Shown: positions 17,961-28,442, counted from the first letter of the stretch. The stretch: DNA of 64,000 bases from Shouchella rhizosphaerae (GCF_900142675.1 NZ_FRBS01000005.1:125134-189133); one strand, 5' to 3'. Notes: generated from the letters alone by a model not told the origin. Program-made: numbers and translations.

Positions 17961-18413
17961 ATGAAGGACATTCTCCGTGAGATTGGAATGATAGCAAGGG
18001 CATTAGATTCTATTAGCAATATCGAGTTTAAAGAATATGACCTTACAAAAGGACAGTATTTATACCTTGTGAGGATCTGTGAACACCCAGGCATCATTCA
18101 AGAAAAACTAGCCGAGATGATAAAAGTAGATCGTACAACGGCAGCTCGTGCGATAAAGAAACTGGAAAAGAACGGTTTTATTGAAAAGAAGGAAGATGCA
18201 CATAACAAAAAAATTAAAAAACTCTTCCCTACACAAAAAGGGGAGCGTGTGTATCCTTTTATCAGGAAAGAAAATGACTATTCCAATACCGTTGCCTTAA
18301 CAGGATTTTCTGAAAATGAAGCAGATACCCTATTTCAACTGCTACAAAGAGTCAGTAAAAATGTAGAGAAGGATTGGGAATTTGTCAAAAAGGGCAACAA
18401 GAGACATTATTGA
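17961..18413 (+). CDS. MarR family transcriptional regulator
   Basis: Winged-helix regulator of 150 residues. The recognition region reads VDRTTAARAIKKLEKNGFI, with the wing KKEDAHNKKIKKLFPT. Start at 17961 after AAGGAGTTTCAAT. It lies 22 bases before paiA, so the pair is one operon. The inverted repeat just upstream suggests autoregulation. The DNA is more AT-rich and Lys-rich than the neighbouring genes. Confidence 0.9.
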   Translation: MKDILREIGMIARALDSISNIEFKEYDLTKGQYLYLVRICEHPGIIQEKLAEMIKVDRTTAARAIKKLEKNGFIEKKEDAHNKKIKKLFPTQKGERVYPFIRKENDYSNTVALTGFSENEADTLFQLLQRVSKNVEKDWEFVKKGNKRHY

Positions 18414-18435
18414 TTCGTAAAGGGTGGACAAATAA

Positions 18436-18957
<522 letters not shown>

Positions 18958-19129
18958 TCGATCCCCGTTAAACATAAGACGATCGCTTTCTTAATGAGGA
19001 CAGTACGTCACTGAATATGGTCATGTACACGTTTGAATCAACGATGGAAGGACAAAACCATCTATAGGAAATAGCGGAGCTAAGCGCAGGCGTCAAGTGC
19101 TCTCTCGCTCTAATATGGCCGCTGTTTCA

Positions 19130-19176
19130 AAACGGACTGAATCCTAAAAAAATAGATTTCACGATTCAGTCCGTTT
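19130..19176 (-). terminator. Long-stem hairpin, probable terminator of the ABC transporter operon
   Basis: Perfect 14-bp inverted repeat AAACGGACTGAATC/GATTCAGTCCGTTT with a 19-base loop. On the minus strand it ends in CCGTTTTG, a weak T-run. It sits 48 bases after the binding-protein gene. Confidence 0.6.
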
Positions 19177-19223
19177 CGCTTGGCTGCCTCAAATAAGAAA
19201 ACTTTCCTTTCCAGCAATTGTTT

Positions 19224-20192
19224 TTATTTTTCTAGGAAGCTTAAATCAACCAAGCCGTCAATATCCGTTGAGCTCATATTACCTGCCTCATGGGCAATTT
19301 CGGCCATCTCTTGCAATACTTGTTCATTAACGTCAACGGTTGGGAACAACCGCTCCATTGATTGCTCTATTTCTGCTATGTTCAGCTCGTTCCCTGTTTC
19401 TTCCTTGATATGGCTGACAAAAATGCCGGCTGCTTCTTCAGGTTGCTCTTGGACAAACTCAACCGCTTTTTTATGTGCGCGCAAATAGGCCCGTGCTAAC
19501 TCCTCATTGACATCAAGAAAATCATGCGTCGCTACAACAACCGTGTTGGTAGATTCCTCTCCCCAAGCAAACGCATCAGCGTCCAACAAAAAACGAGCCC
19601 CTGTTTGTTCCTCCAAATAGCTGCCCCACGGTTCCTGGGTCGCTGCCGCTGATACGTCCCCTTGGTTAAACAACGTCGACGTATCCGCTGGCGCTTGTGG
19701 AATGAGTTCTACCTCCTCGGCATCAACGCCTGCATCCGCTAAGGCTTTACGGAGCATGACATCCTGCGTCGAACCTAGTGTCGGCACTGCTACCCGTTCC
19801 CCAGCTAAATCGGCAACTGTCTCGACTTCAGCATCCTCACGAACCATTAATACAGCACCGCCATTGACTGCACCAGCAATAATCGAATGGGCCGGATTGG
19901 ACGTATACGTATTCATTGCTGGACCTGGCCCGACTGTGCCGATGTCAATCTCATTTGTCGACATTGCCTCCATAAAAGCGCTGCCGTCTGGAACAGTCAT
20001 CGTTTCAATCGTCGTCTCTTCGCCAAATTCTTCATCAAAATAGCCATTCTCCAACGCAATAATGGTGGCAATATGGGTGAGATTCGGAAAGTAACCAATC
20101 CGAACTTCCCCTTCTGTTGCGCCTTGGCCGCATCCTGCTAAGGCAAGCGTTGCCACACAGGCAAACGCGCCTGCTTTTATGATTCCTTTCAT
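19224..20192 (-). CDS. ABC transporter substrate-binding lipoprotein, sulfonate/nitrate/taurine type
   Basis: Extracellular lipoprotein of 322 residues. The signal peptide ends in the lipobox ALAGCGQG (Cys about 21). The mature part has the SsuA/NrtA-type start RIGYFPNLTHIATIIALENGY and IDIGTVGPGPAMNTY, typical of binding proteins for sulfonates, nitrate or thiamine precursors. It is the last gene of the three-gene minus-strand operon (ATPase, permease, binding protein). The exact ligand cannot be deduced. Confidence 0.88.
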   Translation of the reverse strand: MKGIIKAGAFACVATLALAGCGQGATEGEVRIGYFPNLTHIATIIALENGYFDEEFGEETTIETMTVPDGSAFMEAMSTNEIDIGTVGPGPAMNTYTSNPAHSIIAGAVNGGAVLMVREDAEVETVADLAGERVAVPTLGSTQDVMLRKALADAGVDAEEVELIPQAPADTSTLFNQGDVSAAATQEPWGSYLEEQTGARFLLDADAFAWGEESTNTVVVATHDFLDVNEELARAYLRAHKKAVEFVQEQPEEAAGIFVSHIKEETGNELNIAEIEQSMERLFPTVDVNEQVLQEMAEIAHEAGNMSSTDIDGLVDLSFLEK

Positions 20193-20226
20193 TCCACTCT
20201 CCCCTTCTTTATCGTATATACTTTGT

Positions 20227-21012
20227 TTATAGGCTTGGCTTTAAGCCCCACTTTTTCTGGACAGATCGTTCAGCACGCAAGAACACGAGATTATCCATTA
20301 ACGTGCCAATAATGCCGATGATGATCATGACAGACAAGACAAGATCCATTTGCTGGAGCGAACGCCCCATATTAAGCAAATACCCTAACCCGCCTGAACC
20401 ACCTAGCAGCTCACCAGCCATAATGGCCCGCCAAGCGAAAGCCCAGGCCATCCGCAAACCGGAAATCAAGTGTGGGACAGAAGCGGGCAACACAACAGTC
20501 CGCACGAGATGAGTGCCTGATGAGCCAAGCGTCCGTGCTACATTCAAATACAAGCTAGGCACGTTTTTAAAACCAGTGCTGGCACTTACCGTCATTGTCC
20601 AGGTCGCCCCGATCGTTACAATAAATAAAATCGATGCATTGCCTAAGCCAAACCACACAATCGCTAGCGGGAACCAGACAATGCTTGGAATCGACTGCAA
20701 CGCCGTTACCAAAAAGCCGAGTGTATCATCTACCCATTTGTAGCGGGCAATCAAATAACCGAACAAAAGGCCAAGAGAAATCGCAATGGCAAAACCGATC
20801 AACAACCGTCCGAGCGTGAGGCCCGTTGCTGTTAACATGCGTCCGTCCGCAATGCCATTGATAAGCGTTCCAACTACGGTAACGCCGCCTGGATCATTCG
20901 GCAAAATCAACGGAGGAAAAAGGAAGGTTGGAAAGAAGCCGCTTTTAGATATGATCTCCCATATAGCTATGATCGCCGCGACGAATACGGTCCGTCTTAT
21001 AGCTGTAACCAT
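20227..21012 (-). CDS. ABC transporter permease, SsuC/TauC type
   Basis: Integral membrane permease of 261 residues with about six helices and the EAA-like loop around FKNVPSLYLNVARTLGSSG. It pairs with the ATPase and binding protein beside it. ATG 21012 is preferred, since AAAGGAGGAG stands seven bases before it; the TTG at 21018 is too near. The gene begins inside the ATPase gene (68-base overlap), implying translational coupling. Confidence 0.88.
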   Translation of the reverse strand: MVTAIRRTVFVAAIIAIWEIISKSGFFPTFLFPPLILPNDPGGVTVVGTLINGIADGRMLTATGLTLGRLLIGFAIAISLGLLFGYLIARYKWVDDTLGFLVTALQSIPSIVWFPLAIVWFGLGNASILFIVTIGATWTMTVSASTGFKNVPSLYLNVARTLGSSGTHLVRTVVLPASVPHLISGLRMAWAFAWRAIMAGELLGGSGGLGYLLNMGRSLQQMDLVLSVMIIIGIIGTLMDNLVFLRAERSVQKKWGLKPSL

Positions 21013-21787
21013 CTCCAAACTCCTCCTTTAACACTTTTTCCATCTCGTCTTCAAGTTCTTTCATGATCCTTCTTTCCAAATCAACTAGGTAACTATCTGC
21101 TGGATCACGAGGCAGCGCCGCTTGAACGATAAACTCTTTTTTTATACGCCCAGGTCTTGTCCCCATTAACACAATTCGATTGGAAAGCATGACCGCTTCA
21201 CGGATATTATGAGTAATGAATAAAATCGTTTTGCCTGTCTCTGCCCATATTTCCAACAGTTCTTTATGGAGGACCATTCTCGTTTGCTCATCAAGAGCGG
21301 CAAAAGGTTCATCCATGAGCAAAATATCAGGATCCATCACAAGTGCCCGTGCAATCGCGACACGTTGCTTCATCCCTCCTGATAGCTCATGGGGATAAGC
21401 AGTGGAAAAGTTGCCAAGATGCACCATTTTCAAACCTTCACGTGCCTTTTCCGCACTTTTTTGATTGGAAAAACCTTTTAATTTTAGTCCATACGCGACA
21501 TTTTCGAGCACATTCATCCATGGAAACAAACCTGCTTCTTGGAAAACAACTACACGATCGTTGCCAGGTTTGTTTACTTGCTTCCCATTAACGAACACGC
21601 CACCGCTTGTCGGCGAGTCAAGCCCAGCAATTAAGTTGAGAATCGTCGATTTTCCGCAGCCTGAAGGGCCGAGAAGCGAAACAAAGTCGCCTTCGTTAAT
21701 CGTCATGTCAATATCGTTTAAAACGTGGAGCGTATCGTTTTTGCCTTTGGCAAATGTCTTTTCCACATGGCTAATTTTCACTTGCAT
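20945..21787 (-). CDS. ABC transporter ATPase, SsuB/TauB type
   Basis: Cytoplasmic ATPase of 280 residues: Walker A GPSGCGKST, Q-loop FQEAGLFPWM, signature LSGGMKQRVAIARAL, Walker B ILLMDEPFAALD and switch THNIREAV. FPWMNV after the Q-loop is typical of the nitrate/sulfonate/taurine group. It is the first gene of the operon; its 3' end overlaps the permease gene by 68 bases, giving a charged tail longer than is usual for the family. Confidence 0.92.
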   Translation of the reverse strand: MQVKISHVEKTFAKGKNDTLHVLNDIDMTINEGDFVSLLGPSGCGKSTILNLIAGLDSPTSGGVFVNGKQVNKPGNDRVVVFQEAGLFPWMNVLENVAYGLKLKGFSNQKSAEKAREGLKMVHLGNFSTAYPHELSGGMKQRVAIARALVMDPDILLMDEPFAALDEQTRMVLHKELLEIWAETGKTILFITHNIREAVMLSNRIVLMGTRPGRIKKEFIVQAALPRDPADSYLVDLERRIMKELEDEMEKVLKEEFGDGYSYKTDRIRRGDHSYMGDHI

Positions 21788-21916
21788 CGCGATCCCCCCT
21801 TTAACCTATAAAACCAACATTATTAATAAGGATAGTAACATTTATTCATTTTAATCGAGCGCGCTTTCACCGTCAACGGTTTCATTCCCCTCATTATCGC
21901 CGTAAACGCAAAAAAA

Positions 21917-21940
21917 CCTTGCTAGGACAACCTAGCAAGG
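21917..21940. terminator. Terminator of the glycolate operon
   Basis: Perfect 10-bp stem CCTTGCTAGG/CCTAGCAAGG with a 4-base loop, flanked by six or more A on the left and T on the right, six bases after the glcF stop. Confidence 0.9.
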
Positions 21941-21945
21941 CTTTT

Positions 21946-23277
21946 TTATTGAACCGCTTCTGCAAGTAAGTCGACGATATGGACAGCCTCCATTTTTTGT
22001 TGTAAGCCTTCGCGTTCAATGCCAAGCTTCATTTGCAAAAGGCAGCCAGGGTTCGCTGTGACAACTGTCGTTGCGTCCGTCGCTTTTGTATATTCCATTT
22101 TCCGGTCAAGAATTTGCATCGACATTTCTGACTCAATGATGTTGTAAATACCTGCTGACCCGCAACAACTATCGGCTTTTTCCATTTCGATCACTTCGAC
22201 CCCTTCAATTGCCTGGAGCAACTGCCGGGGAGCAGAGGCTGTTTTCATGACATTGCGTAAATGGCACGAGTCTTGGTATGTGATCCGCTTGGAAGCCAAT
22301 TTCAGCGGCACGCGCTCATGAAAGCCGACTTCTACTAAAATTTGCGAGATGTCTTTCATCTTGGCTGTAAAATCAGCGGCACGCTCAGCGTAATCACGGT
22401 CTTTGCTAAGCAAATGACTATAGTCTTGGAGAAAAGCGCCACAACCGCCAGCATTTGAAATAATAAAATCGGCGCCGCTATCCTCAAAGGCATCAATGTT
22501 TTTGCGCGCCATTTCTTGCGCCTTTGCCTTCTCGCCGCTATGGCCATGGAGGGCGCCGCAGCATCCTTGGCTATCTGGGACGACAATACGGCAACCAGCC
22601 TTTTGCAATAGCATAATCGTGTTTTTGTTGGTTTCATAAAACATCGTATCCATTAAACAGCCTTTGAAAAAAGCAACTGTAGCAACAGGCGCTTGCTCTG
22701 CTTCATATACACGTTTGTGTGCCTTCCGCTCTTTTTGAGGAAGGACGTTTGGCATCGCCCTTTCCATTGCCTGCATGCTCTCTGGAAACAACTTCATAAA
22801 CCCTATTTTCCGGGTAATGTGTTGCAGTCCGCTACGCTGGTAAAAGCCAACAAGGCTCATCGCTTTTTCCATTCGGTTTTGGTGGGGAAACAACCCTTCA
22901 AACACGGTTTTGCGCACCGTTTTGACACCAGCAGAATGGGTGGAATGGTCTTCAAAAATGTCACGGGCTTCTTCAAGCATATGGCCATAGTTCACGCCTG
23001 CAGGACAAACAGGTTCGCACGCGCGACAGCCCAAGCATAAGTCTAAGGAACGTTTGACTTCCTCATCTGGGGCGATCAAACCGTCATGGACCGCTTTCAT
23101 CAGGGCAATGCGGCCCCGAGGCGAGTGTGCTTCTTGATAACCAGTCTCCAAATACGTTGGGCAGTGTGGCAAACAAAACCCACATTGCATGCAGTTAAGG
23201 AGTTCGGTTTCATCCATCCGTTTTGCAAAATCAGCTTGAATCGCCTGCTCCCGTGCCGTCATCTCCACTTGGCTCAT
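21946..23277 (-). CDS. glcF: Glycolate oxidase iron-sulfur subunit GlcF
   Basis: Iron-sulfur subunit of glycolate/hydroxyacid oxidase, 443 residues, like B. subtilis YsfD. Two 4Fe-4S clusters near the N-terminus: CMQCGFCLPHCP and CLGCRACEPVCP. Two CCG-type domains follow (FFKGCLMDTMFYETN with DSQGCCGALHG; YQDSCHLRNVM with ADSCCGSAGIYN). Electrons from GlcD would pass to the respiratory chain. Its ATG overlaps the glcD TGA by four bases. The usual third subunit, GlcE, is absent, as in B. subtilis. Confidence 0.92.
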   Translation of the reverse strand: MSQVEMTAREQAIQADFAKRMDETELLNCMQCGFCLPHCPTYLETGYQEAHSPRGRIALMKAVHDGLIAPDEEVKRSLDLCLGCRACEPVCPAGVNYGHMLEEARDIFEDHSTHSAGVKTVRKTVFEGLFPHQNRMEKAMSLVGFYQRSGLQHITRKIGFMKLFPESMQAMERAMPNVLPQKERKAHKRVYEAEQAPVATVAFFKGCLMDTMFYETNKNTIMLLQKAGCRIVVPDSQGCCGALHGHSGEKAKAQEMARKNIDAFEDSGADFIISNAGGCGAFLQDYSHLLSKDRDYAERAADFTAKMKDISQILVEVGFHERVPLKLASKRITYQDSCHLRNVMKTASAPRQLLQAIEGVEVIEMEKADSCCGSAGIYNIIESEMSMQILDRKMEYTKATDATTVVTANPGCLLQMKLGIEREGLQQKMEAVHIVDLLAEAVQ

Positions 23278-24686
23278 TGGCTCACCACCACCCGTTTTCT
23301 TGTTTCCTTCGCAAACAGTTTTGCCGGGTTCATAATATGGTTTGGATCAATCGCTTGTTTGATCGCGCGCATTAACGCAATCCCTTCCTCTCCTAGCTTC
23401 CATTCCAAATAAGGGGCTTTCATCATGCCGACGCCATGCTCGCCCGTAATCGTGCCGCCAAGTTCGATCGCCTTTGCAAAAATAGCAGCAAATGCTTCCT
23501 CGACTCGGTGCATCTCCTCTTCATCACGGACATCCGTTAAGCACGTCGGGTGCAAGTTGCCATCTCCAGCATGCCCAAACGTACAAATTGTTACGTTGTA
23601 TTCTTTCGCAATCTCGTTAATTGCCCGGACCATATTCGCTACTTCTGAGCGTGGCACTGTTGCATCCTCTAAAATTGTTGTCGGCCGGAGCCTTGCCAGC
23701 GCAGACAATGCTGCACGGCGGGCTGCCGTCAGTTCGAGCGCTTCTTCTTTTGACGATGCGACTTCAGCCGAAAGCGCTCCTTCATTCAAACAAATCTCAG
23801 CTATACGCTGAATGTCCCGTTCCACCACTTCTTTTGCTCCATCTTGCTCAATGAGCAATACGGCCTCAGCATCAGTCGGGAGCCCGATTTCCGCAAAATC
23901 TTCCACCGCTTTTAATGTTGGCTGGTCCAGAAACTCAAGCGTAACGGGAATAATACGGTTGGCAATAATGGAAGAAACGGACCGTGCTGCTGCTTCCATA
24001 TCAGAAAACAAAGCAAGCATCGTCTGTTTCGTCTCCGGCATCGGCACAAGTTTTAATGTCGCTTCCGTAATAACGCCAAGCGTTCCTTCCGCTCCAACAA
24101 GCAAGCGCGTTAAGTCGTAGCCAGCAACGTCCTTCGCCAATTTCCCGCCGGTCCGGATAATATCACCATTAGGCAACACCGCTTCAAGCGCCAACACATA
24201 ATCGCGGGTCACGCCGTATTTTAACCCACGCAAACCACCGGAGTTTTCATTAATGTTGCCGCCAATTGTAGAAATTTTCATCGAACTTGGGTCAGGCGGG
24301 TAGAAAAGCTGCTTTTTTTCAACAGCCTCAATCATATCCAATGTGATAACACCTGGTTGTACGGTTACTGTCAAATTGTCCTCATCAATTTCAAGGATTT
24401 TGTTCATATGTTTGAACAGCAGAACAATGCCGCCTTCTGTCGGCACTGTCCCTGCGCATAAATTTGTACCTGACCCTCTTGGCACAATCGGGATCTTTTC
24501 CCGGTTGCACACTTTGACCACCTCAGCAACTTCCTCGGTCGAGCGCGGCGCGACCACGGCGTCAGGAAGGGCTTGAAAATTTGGGGTAGCATCATAGGAA
24601 TAGACAAGGCGACTCGCCTGAGACGTTTGCACATTGCCATTGCCGACAATGTTCTCCAATTCTTCTGTTATTGCTTGAGACAGCAT
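23274..24686 (-). CDS. glcD: Glycolate oxidase FAD-binding subunit GlcD
   Basis: FAD-linked oxidase of 470 residues, like B. subtilis YsfC. The PCMH-type FAD domain shows PIVPRGSGTNLCAGTVP and STIGGNINENSGGLRGLKYG; the C-terminal domain carries HAGDGNLHP and TGEHGVGMMK, the flavin and substrate histidines of the D-lactate/glycolate dehydrogenase family. It oxidises glycolate to glyoxylate, or a related 2-hydroxyacid. Start at 24686 after GAGGAAGAGGGATGAG, 74 bases after the CdaR-type gene. Confidence 0.93.
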   Translation of the reverse strand: MLSQAITEELENIVGNGNVQTSQASRLVYSYDATPNFQALPDAVVAPRSTEEVAEVVKVCNREKIPIVPRGSGTNLCAGTVPTEGGIVLLFKHMNKILEIDEDNLTVTVQPGVITLDMIEAVEKKQLFYPPDPSSMKISTIGGNINENSGGLRGLKYGVTRDYVLALEAVLPNGDIIRTGGKLAKDVAGYDLTRLLVGAEGTLGVITEATLKLVPMPETKQTMLALFSDMEAAARSVSSIIANRIIPVTLEFLDQPTLKAVEDFAEIGLPTDAEAVLLIEQDGAKEVVERDIQRIAEICLNEGALSAEVASSKEEALELTAARRAALSALARLRPTTILEDATVPRSEVANMVRAINEIAKEYNVTICTFGHAGDGNLHPTCLTDVRDEEEMHRVEEAFAAIFAKAIELGGTITGEHGVGMMKAPYLEWKLGEEGIALMRAIKQAIDPNHIMNPAKLFAKETRKRVVVSQ

Positions 24687-24760
24687 GCTCTCATCCCTCT
24701 TCCTCTTTTGTTCTTAATCTCTTAAGCTTACAAAATCGGAAATCACTTTTCTATAGGAGC

Positions 24761-25876
24761 TCATGCAAAATTATCGCCGTTCGAATCCGCTTTCTTTGTA
24801 GAATCCTCCAAAAACAAATGGGCCAAATAAAAAAGAACAAAATCCTCACTCTTTCGTACATCTAAACCTGTATGCTGTTTAAGCTTTTGAAAACGGTAAT
24901 GGAGTGTGTTGATATGAACATGAAGGGCTTCTGCTGTCCGTTTCAACGATTGGTCGTTCTCTAAAAAAGCAGCCAATGTCCCTAAAAGCTCTTGTTCATC
25001 GCCGACTTTTTTTAAAACCCGTTCAACAAAGCGTGCTTTTGTGTCAGCAGGAATTGCCTCTACACAAAGTTCCAACTTCAACTCATGTTCAAACACGAAA
25101 CGGTTTGTTTTTCTTGCTGCCGCTAAGGCCGCTTGCGCTTCCGCGTAACTCTTCTTAATCTCATCAGGCGGCAACGCCCTTCCGGCTCCTCCCCACCAGC
25201 TCCCGCCAATGGCCAGCGTTTCCGCCAATGTATGGACAGTCGCTTTAAGCGCAGTTTCTGTCTGCGGCGAGCATACAAGCAGAACCTTCTTTCTTTCCCA
25301 CGGGATGGCAATCATCCCTTTTCTCTGTTCACGCCACTGCGCCAAACCGCGCCAGTGGATCGATTCCTCCAATCCTGTCTCAATCAGGACAATTTGTTTT
25401 TCGGTTTGCACATCAAGGGAATGGGCCGCCGCTTGCCGTTTTAAAGGTTCGGTCAGCGCCCCTGCTTCAAGCCACTCTTGCACAAACCCTTGCAGAGCAC
25501 GAGTTTGCCATTGCATTTGTTCCATCATATGGGCTTCCTGAATGAGCAATTCTGTCATCCGCCTTAACAATTCGCCGTACGGCTCCATTTGCTCAGGTTC
25601 TCCCGTTATGCCAATCACCCCTGCTACTTGCTGAAACACGACAATCGGCAAATTAAGCCCTGGTTTGACTCCTTTTAAATGGGTTGCGTCATTGGCTGTA
25701 ATAAGACGTTTACGCCGTTCGGCCATGCATAGGCTGGCGCCTTCATGAAAAGTGCCGACTCGGTTCGGGTCGGTGCTGGCAATAATGTAGCCGTCTCTAT
25801 TGACAATGATGAGATCTTCTTTTATCAATTGCGACGCTTCAGCTATAATTTTTTGTGCAAGCACATCAGTCAGCAA
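24761..25876 (-). CDS. CdaR-type regulator of glycolate oxidation (YsfB-like)
   Basis: Sugar-diacid-recognition type regulator, 371 residues. The N-terminal ligand domain starts near LAQKIIAEASQLI and includes NLPIVVFQQVAGVIGITG. The C-terminus is the PucR/CdaR helix-turn-helix HINTLHYRFQKLKQHTG. The frame runs to 25975, but the TTG at 25876 has AGGGGGCGGCG before it and begins at the family's normal start. It is the first gene of a cdaR-glcD-glcF transcript, the order of ysfB-ysfC-ysfD in B. subtilis, and probably activates it with glycolate or a similar acid as signal. Confidence 0.85.
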   Translation of the reverse strand: MLTDVLAQKIIAEASQLIKEDLIIVNRDGYIIASTDPNRVGTFHEGASLCMAERRKRLITANDATHLKGVKPGLNLPIVVFQQVAGVIGITGEPEQMEPYGELLRRMTELLIQEAHMMEQMQWQTRALQGFVQEWLEAGALTEPLKRQAAAHSLDVQTEKQIVLIETGLEESIHWRGLAQWREQRKGMIAIPWERKKVLLVCSPQTETALKATVHTLAETLAIGGSWWGGAGRALPPDEIKKSYAEAQAALAAARKTNRFVFEHELKLELCVEAIPADTKARFVERVLKKVGDEQELLGTLAAFLENDQSLKRTAEALHVHINTLHYRFQKLKQHTGLDVRKSEDFVLFYLAHLFLEDSTKKADSNGDNFA

Positions 25877-26099
25877 AAATCGCCGCCCCCTTTTGTCATA
25901 GTTATCCTTACAGTTTATCATGCCCAACGATGTTTGGCCTATTTTGCAAACCCTACAGCTCGTCTGCTTGGTCAAACTTTTTAAATAGAAGCCAACATGT
26001 CTTTACAATCACTGTATATACTTATAGCATGTACGCAAAAACATATTTTTCTTTGCCGCCACAACTAAACGATAAACGACTATGCCAGGAGGATAACCA

Positions 26100-27377
26100 A
26101 TGAAAACAAGACGGTTTAGTAAACAAGAAAAAAGCTGGATGCTTTACGACTGGGCGAACTCGGCCTATTCGATTATTGTTACGACAGCAGTGTTTCCACT
26201 CTTTTTTAAAGCGGTTGCAACAGACTCAGGCTTGAGTGACGCTACGTCAACGGCGTATCTCGGCTACACGATTGCGATTGCCACATTCATTTTGGCGATG
26301 CTAAGCCCGATTTTAGGGACGATTGCTGACTACGAAGGCTTGAAAAAACGCTTTTTTGTTTTCTTTTTTTCACTCGGCGCTGGTTCTACCGCTTTGCTCG
26401 CGTTTGTGCCTGGCGATCATTGGATCATTCTCCTGATCCTCTATACAGTGACGGCAGTTGGCTTTGCTGGCGCCAATGTATTCTACGATGCTTTTTTAGT
26501 CGATGTAACCGAAGAAAAACGGATGCATGATATCTCTGCACGGGGCTACGGGCTCGGCTATATCGGCAGCTGCATCCCCTTTCTCATTAGCATTGCTTTG
26601 ATTGTATTGGCACAGTTGGAAATCATCCCACTCTCTTTTTATGCCGCAAGCAAAATTGCATTTTTGATTACGGCCTTGTGGTGGGCTGCTTTCACGATTC
26701 CGATGCTTAAGCATGTGACGCAACGTTACTACAAAAAACGGGAAGCGAGACCGATTGCCAATAGTTTTAAACAGCTTGGGCAAACATTCAAAGAAGTGCG
26801 CCAATACAAACCGTTGTTTTTATTTTTATTGGCCTATTTCTTTTACATTGACGGGGTAGGCACGATTATTCGCATGTCTACTGCTTATGGCAGTGATCTC
26901 GGAATTAGCGCAACCGATTTGTTAATTGTCTTATTTGTCACGCAAATCGTCGCTGCCCCTTGTTCGATTCTTTACGGCAGGCTGTCACAGCGCTTTACAG
27001 GCAAAAAAATGCTTTATGCCGGCATTTGCGTCTATATTGTTGTTTGCGTGTATGCGTTTTTCTTACGGACCACACTTGATTTTTGGATTTTGGCGATGCT
27101 AGTTGCCACTTCACAAGGGGGCATCCAAGCATTAAGCCGATCGTATTTTGCGAAGCTCGTTCCTAAACAGAAAGCAAATGAGTTTTTTGGCTTTTATAAC
27201 GTGTTCGGCAAATTCGCCGCCGTGATGGGCCCCCTCTTGCTCGGACTCACGACGCAATTGACAGGCAATACCAATGCAGGTGTCTTTAGCCTGATCGCAT
27301 TGTTTTTAATCGGCTTTGCTTTGCTAGCAAAAGTGCCTGAACCGAAAGACGAACAGCGCCATTCATACGCTAGTTAA
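26100..27377 (+). CDS. MFS transporter, UMF1 (Atg22-like) family
   Basis: Twelve-helix transporter of 425 residues. The UMF1/YxiO family hallmark WMLYDWANSAYSIIVTT is at the N-terminus, followed by SPILGTIADYEGLKKR and the C-terminal half motif QGGIQALSRSYFAKLVP. Bacterial members have no agreed substrate; yeast Atg22 exports amino acids. Start follows CCAGGAGGATAACC. Alone, divergent from the glycolate operon. Confidence 0.88.
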   Translation: MKTRRFSKQEKSWMLYDWANSAYSIIVTTAVFPLFFKAVATDSGLSDATSTAYLGYTIAIATFILAMLSPILGTIADYEGLKKRFFVFFFSLGAGSTALLAFVPGDHWIILLILYTVTAVGFAGANVFYDAFLVDVTEEKRMHDISARGYGLGYIGSCIPFLISIALIVLAQLEIIPLSFYAASKIAFLITALWWAAFTIPMLKHVTQRYYKKREARPIANSFKQLGQTFKEVRQYKPLFLFLLAYFFYIDGVGTIIRMSTAYGSDLGISATDLLIVLFVTQIVAAPCSILYGRLSQRFTGKKMLYAGICVYIVVCVYAFFLRTTLDFWILAMLVATSQGGIQALSRSYFAKLVPKQKANEFFGFYNVFGKFAAVMGPLLLGLTTQLTGNTNAGVFSLIALFLIGFALLAKVPEPKDEQRHSYAS

Positions 27378-27502
27378 CTACGTTTAAAAAGATGAAGCAA
27401 TTTGACAATCTCCCATCAGAAATCGACAAGAATAAACACGCCTTCTTCTTATAAAACGTGTATGATTTAGCTTGAACAGAATCGATAGAATGGAGACTTG
27501 CG

Positions 27503-28330
27503 ATGGATGTTTGGGAATGGGTTGTTGCCGCTATCCTTGGCCTAGTCGAAGGATTGACGGAATATGCGCCAGTGTCATCAACAGGGCATATGATCATAGT
27601 GGATGATTTATGGCTCAAATCAAGCGAGTTGGTCGGGTCACAAAATGCCTACGTGTTTAAAATTGTGATCCAGCTAGGATCGATCTTAGCAGTGGCGCTT
27701 TTGTTCAAGGACCGCCTCTTGCAATTAGCAGGCTTTAAAAAACAAGCAGCAACACAGAGCGAAGGACGGGGTTTGACGTTAGGAAAAGTTGCCGTCGGCT
27801 TATTGCCAGCTGCAGTGCTCGGTTTATTATTTGAGGACAAAATGGAGTCGATTTTCCATGTTCGCACGGTCGCATTTGCTTTAATTGCTGGTGCTTTTCT
27901 CATGATTGCCGCCGATTTTATAAACAAACGGAACAATAAGAAGAAACAGCAAGTAGACGACATTTCTTACAAACAAGCACTGGCAATTGGGCTATTCCAA
28001 TGCCTTGCCCTTTGGCCAGGCTTTTCCCGTTCTGGCTCAACGATATCAGGCGGTGTTATGCTTGGCTTAACGCACCGAGCAGCAGCAAACTTCACCTTTA
28101 TTATGGCGATCCCAATTATGGTTGGCGCTAGTGCGCTGTCACTGATCAAGAATTGGGACGCCCTTGAGATAAGCTTGCTGCCCTTTTACGCCACCGGCTT
28201 TATTAGTGCCTTTCTCGTTTCCCTTGTGGTAGTGCGGTTCTTTTTAAAGCTGATTAACAAAATCAAGCTTGTCCCGTTCGCGCTGTACCGGATTGCCCTT
28301 GGATTGCTGCTGTTGTTTTTGTTTTCGTAG
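27503..28330 (+). CDS. uppP: Undecaprenyl-diphosphatase UppP (BacA)
   Basis: Membrane enzyme of 275 residues that dephosphorylates undecaprenyl pyrophosphate to recycle the cell-wall lipid carrier; extra copies raise bacitracin resistance. Motif 1 is EGLTEYAPVSSTGH with the catalytic Glu and Ser, and motif 2 is FSRSGSTISGG. About eight helices. The start follows GAATGGAGACTTGCG. It ends in a strong terminator. Bacillus genomes often have several such genes, so this need not be the main one. Confidence 0.95.
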   Translation: MDVWEWVVAAILGLVEGLTEYAPVSSTGHMIIVDDLWLKSSELVGSQNAYVFKIVIQLGSILAVALLFKDRLLQLAGFKKQAATQSEGRGLTLGKVAVGLLPAAVLGLLFEDKMESIFHVRTVAFALIAGAFLMIAADFINKRNNKKKQQVDDISYKQALAIGLFQCLALWPGFSRSGSTISGGVMLGLTHRAAANFTFIMAIPIMVGASALSLIKNWDALEISLLPFYATGFISAFLVSLVVVRFFLKLINKIKLVPFALYRIALGLLLLFLFS

Positions 28331-28338
28331 AAGTCATA

Positions 28339-28370
28339 AGCAAGCGAATGCGTTTAGGCATTCGCTTGCT
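28339..28370 (+). terminator. uppP terminator
   Basis: Perfect 13-bp stem AGCAAGCGAATGC/GCATTCGCTTGCT with a 6-base loop, then TTGTTTT. Confidence 0.9.
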
Positions 28371-28442
28371 TTGTTTTGCCGAAAATCGATTCACTATACG
28401 AGATAACGACCTTTCCGACGCTTGTCTGGTTAAAAGGCGGTT

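Noticed and set aside
19130-19176. 14-bp perfect inverted repeat considered as insertion-sequence ends
   Set aside because: The arms are only 19 bases apart and no transposase is near; position after an operon fits a terminator.
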